Shown here one piece after another: positions 40,456 to 40,984 of a stretch of DNA of 40,984 nt (position 1 is the stretch's first letter; each line of letters opens with the position of its first letter). The DNA comes from Nostocaceae cyanobacterium (GTDB lineage: Bacteria > Cyanobacteriota > Cyanobacteriia > Cyanobacteriales > Nostocaceae), in contig JASJCY010000051.1 of NCBI GenBank assembly GCA_030065825.1, positions 1 to 40,984 on the forward strand. The letters run 5' to 3'. The notes below the pieces were generated by a model that was not told where the DNA came from, searched no databases, and saw only the letters and a list, made by a program, of their open reading frames with translations. The position numbers and the translations under genes were made by a program.

Positions 40456-40526
40456 CGATAACTTGACGTTACCGAGTCAAACTATTCCCTAAGTTGGTAT
40501 TGCTAAATTTCATTTTCGCGCTATCA

Positions 40527-40541
40527 TGATAACGATTCTCA
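40527..40541. promoter_or_regulatory. Zur-box-like site
   Basis: TGATAACGATTCTCA matches the cyanobacterial Zur operator (TGATAATNATTATCA as I recall it) at 12-13 positions. It lies 12 bases before the thrS2 start and 72 after the CobW start codon on the other strand, so it could control both genes in response to zinc. Confidence 0.6.
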
Positions 40542-40553
40542 TTCTATTTTGCC

Positions 40554-40984
40554 ATGGTCAGTTCAGTAACTCAGTCCCAAGATAGCTGTCAACAACAGAA
40601 CCCAGAAAGACTAGAGGGGGTACGTCATACCTGCGCTCACATCATGGCAATGGCTGTGCAAAACCTGTTTCCAGGGACAAAGGTAGCTACAGGACCAGTT
40701 ACTGAAACGGGATTTTACTACAATTTTGATTGTCCGGTCAGTATTCCTGTGGATGACTTGGGTAAAATTGAGATGGAAATGCAGCGTATAATTACGGCAA
40801 ATATACCAATTATTCGTGAGGAAGTAGGAAGGGAAGAGATTAAGGCAGAAATTGCAGCTTTAAATGAACCTTTTAAGTTAGAAATATTAGAACGCATTCC
40901 TGTTGAGGAAACAATTACTCGCTATTTTATTGGTAATCCTGATGGTGGGAAAATAGAACCATCATTGTTCGCTGCAAGTGCTTT
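40554..40984 (+). CDS. thrS2: Threonyl-tRNA synthetase, second type (partial)
   Basis: The first 143 codons run off the window end. The N terminus MVSSVTQSQDSCQQQ leads straight into the second (editing) domain: RHTCAHIMAMAVQNLFPGTK contains the HxxxH motif, and TGPVTETGFYYNFD follows. There is no TGS domain, unlike the housekeeping enzyme, which fits the second ThrRS found in Anabaena, expressed under zinc limitation. The Zur-like site is just upstream. It attaches threonine to tRNA. Confidence 0.9.
   Translation, partial: MVSSVTQSQDSCQQQNPERLEGVRHTCAHIMAMAVQNLFPGTKVATGPVTETGFYYNFDCPVSIPVDDLGKIEMEMQRIITANIPIIREEVGREEIKAEIAALNEPFKLEILERIPVEETITRYFIGNPDGGKIEPSLFAASA

Overview
The window reads as a chromosome segment of a filamentous, heterocyst-forming cyanobacterium (Nostocales). 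The grounds are an uptake [NiFe]-hydrogenase of the cyanobacterial hupSL type, a hupL gene split by a developmentally excised element with its own XisC-type recombinase, a hyp operon in the order known from Nostoc/Anabaena (hypF-hypC-hypD-tautomerase-hypE-hypA-hypB), scattered GCGATCGC (HIP1) octamers, and several families of tandem and palindromic repeats. The genus cannot be fixed from the sequence alone.

Layout. 1-1650: palindromic repeats, a broken small ORF, a frameshifted HNH endonuclease and its small partner gene. 1953-4037: an EF-G paralogue. 4094-7780: a co-directional block of a PD-(D/E)XK-type nuclease, an adenine DNA methyltransferase and two paralogous nuclease-like proteins, a candidate defence or restriction-modification cassette. 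8181-9397: two unknown genes on the minus strand, then an 0.8-kb tandem repeat that runs to the hupL stop codon. 10315-11403 and 25130-25690 (minus): the two halves of hupL. The 17-bp direct repeats at 11400-11416 and 25180-25196 define a 13,780-bp element. Joining at the repeat restores an open frame of 531 codons. 25778-26740: hupS. 28099-29563: a TPR protein and two small membrane proteins, apparently the upstream part of the extended hyp operon. 29690-30600: a 130-bp tandem repeat interrupted by a MITE. 30646-38399: hyp genes, with another tandem repeat separating hypE from hypA. 38392-40984: Cu/Zn superoxide dismutase, a ZnuA remnant, a CobW-family GTPase and the start of a second threonyl-tRNA synthetase, the last two divergent around a Zur-box-like site.

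The element inside hupL is the most unusual part. Besides xisC it carries at least six toxin-antitoxin or antitoxin loci (ParDE, a RelE/ParE-type pair, several DUF433/DUF5615 units, a Doc-type pair), a putative GT-A glycosyltransferase, a GNAT acetyltransferase, a secreted cyanovirin-N-like protein and an unknown 271-aa protein. Between them lie four copies of the 3' end of xisC, two or three remnants of an integron-type integrase on the opposite strand, and dispersed noncoding repeats, one of which resembles an attC site. I infer that a decayed cassette array, perhaps integron-like, grew inside a programmed-excision element. Most of its toxin genes are broken or altered while their antitoxins are intact.

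How the genes work together: HupS and HupL form the uptake hydrogenase that recycles H2 from nitrogenase. HypA-HypF build its NiFe(CN)2CO centre. XisC is expected to excise the element during heterocyst differentiation so that hupL can be read. The genes at the right end look like a zinc-homeostasis neighbourhood. All family assignments are from reading the sequences; no database search was run.
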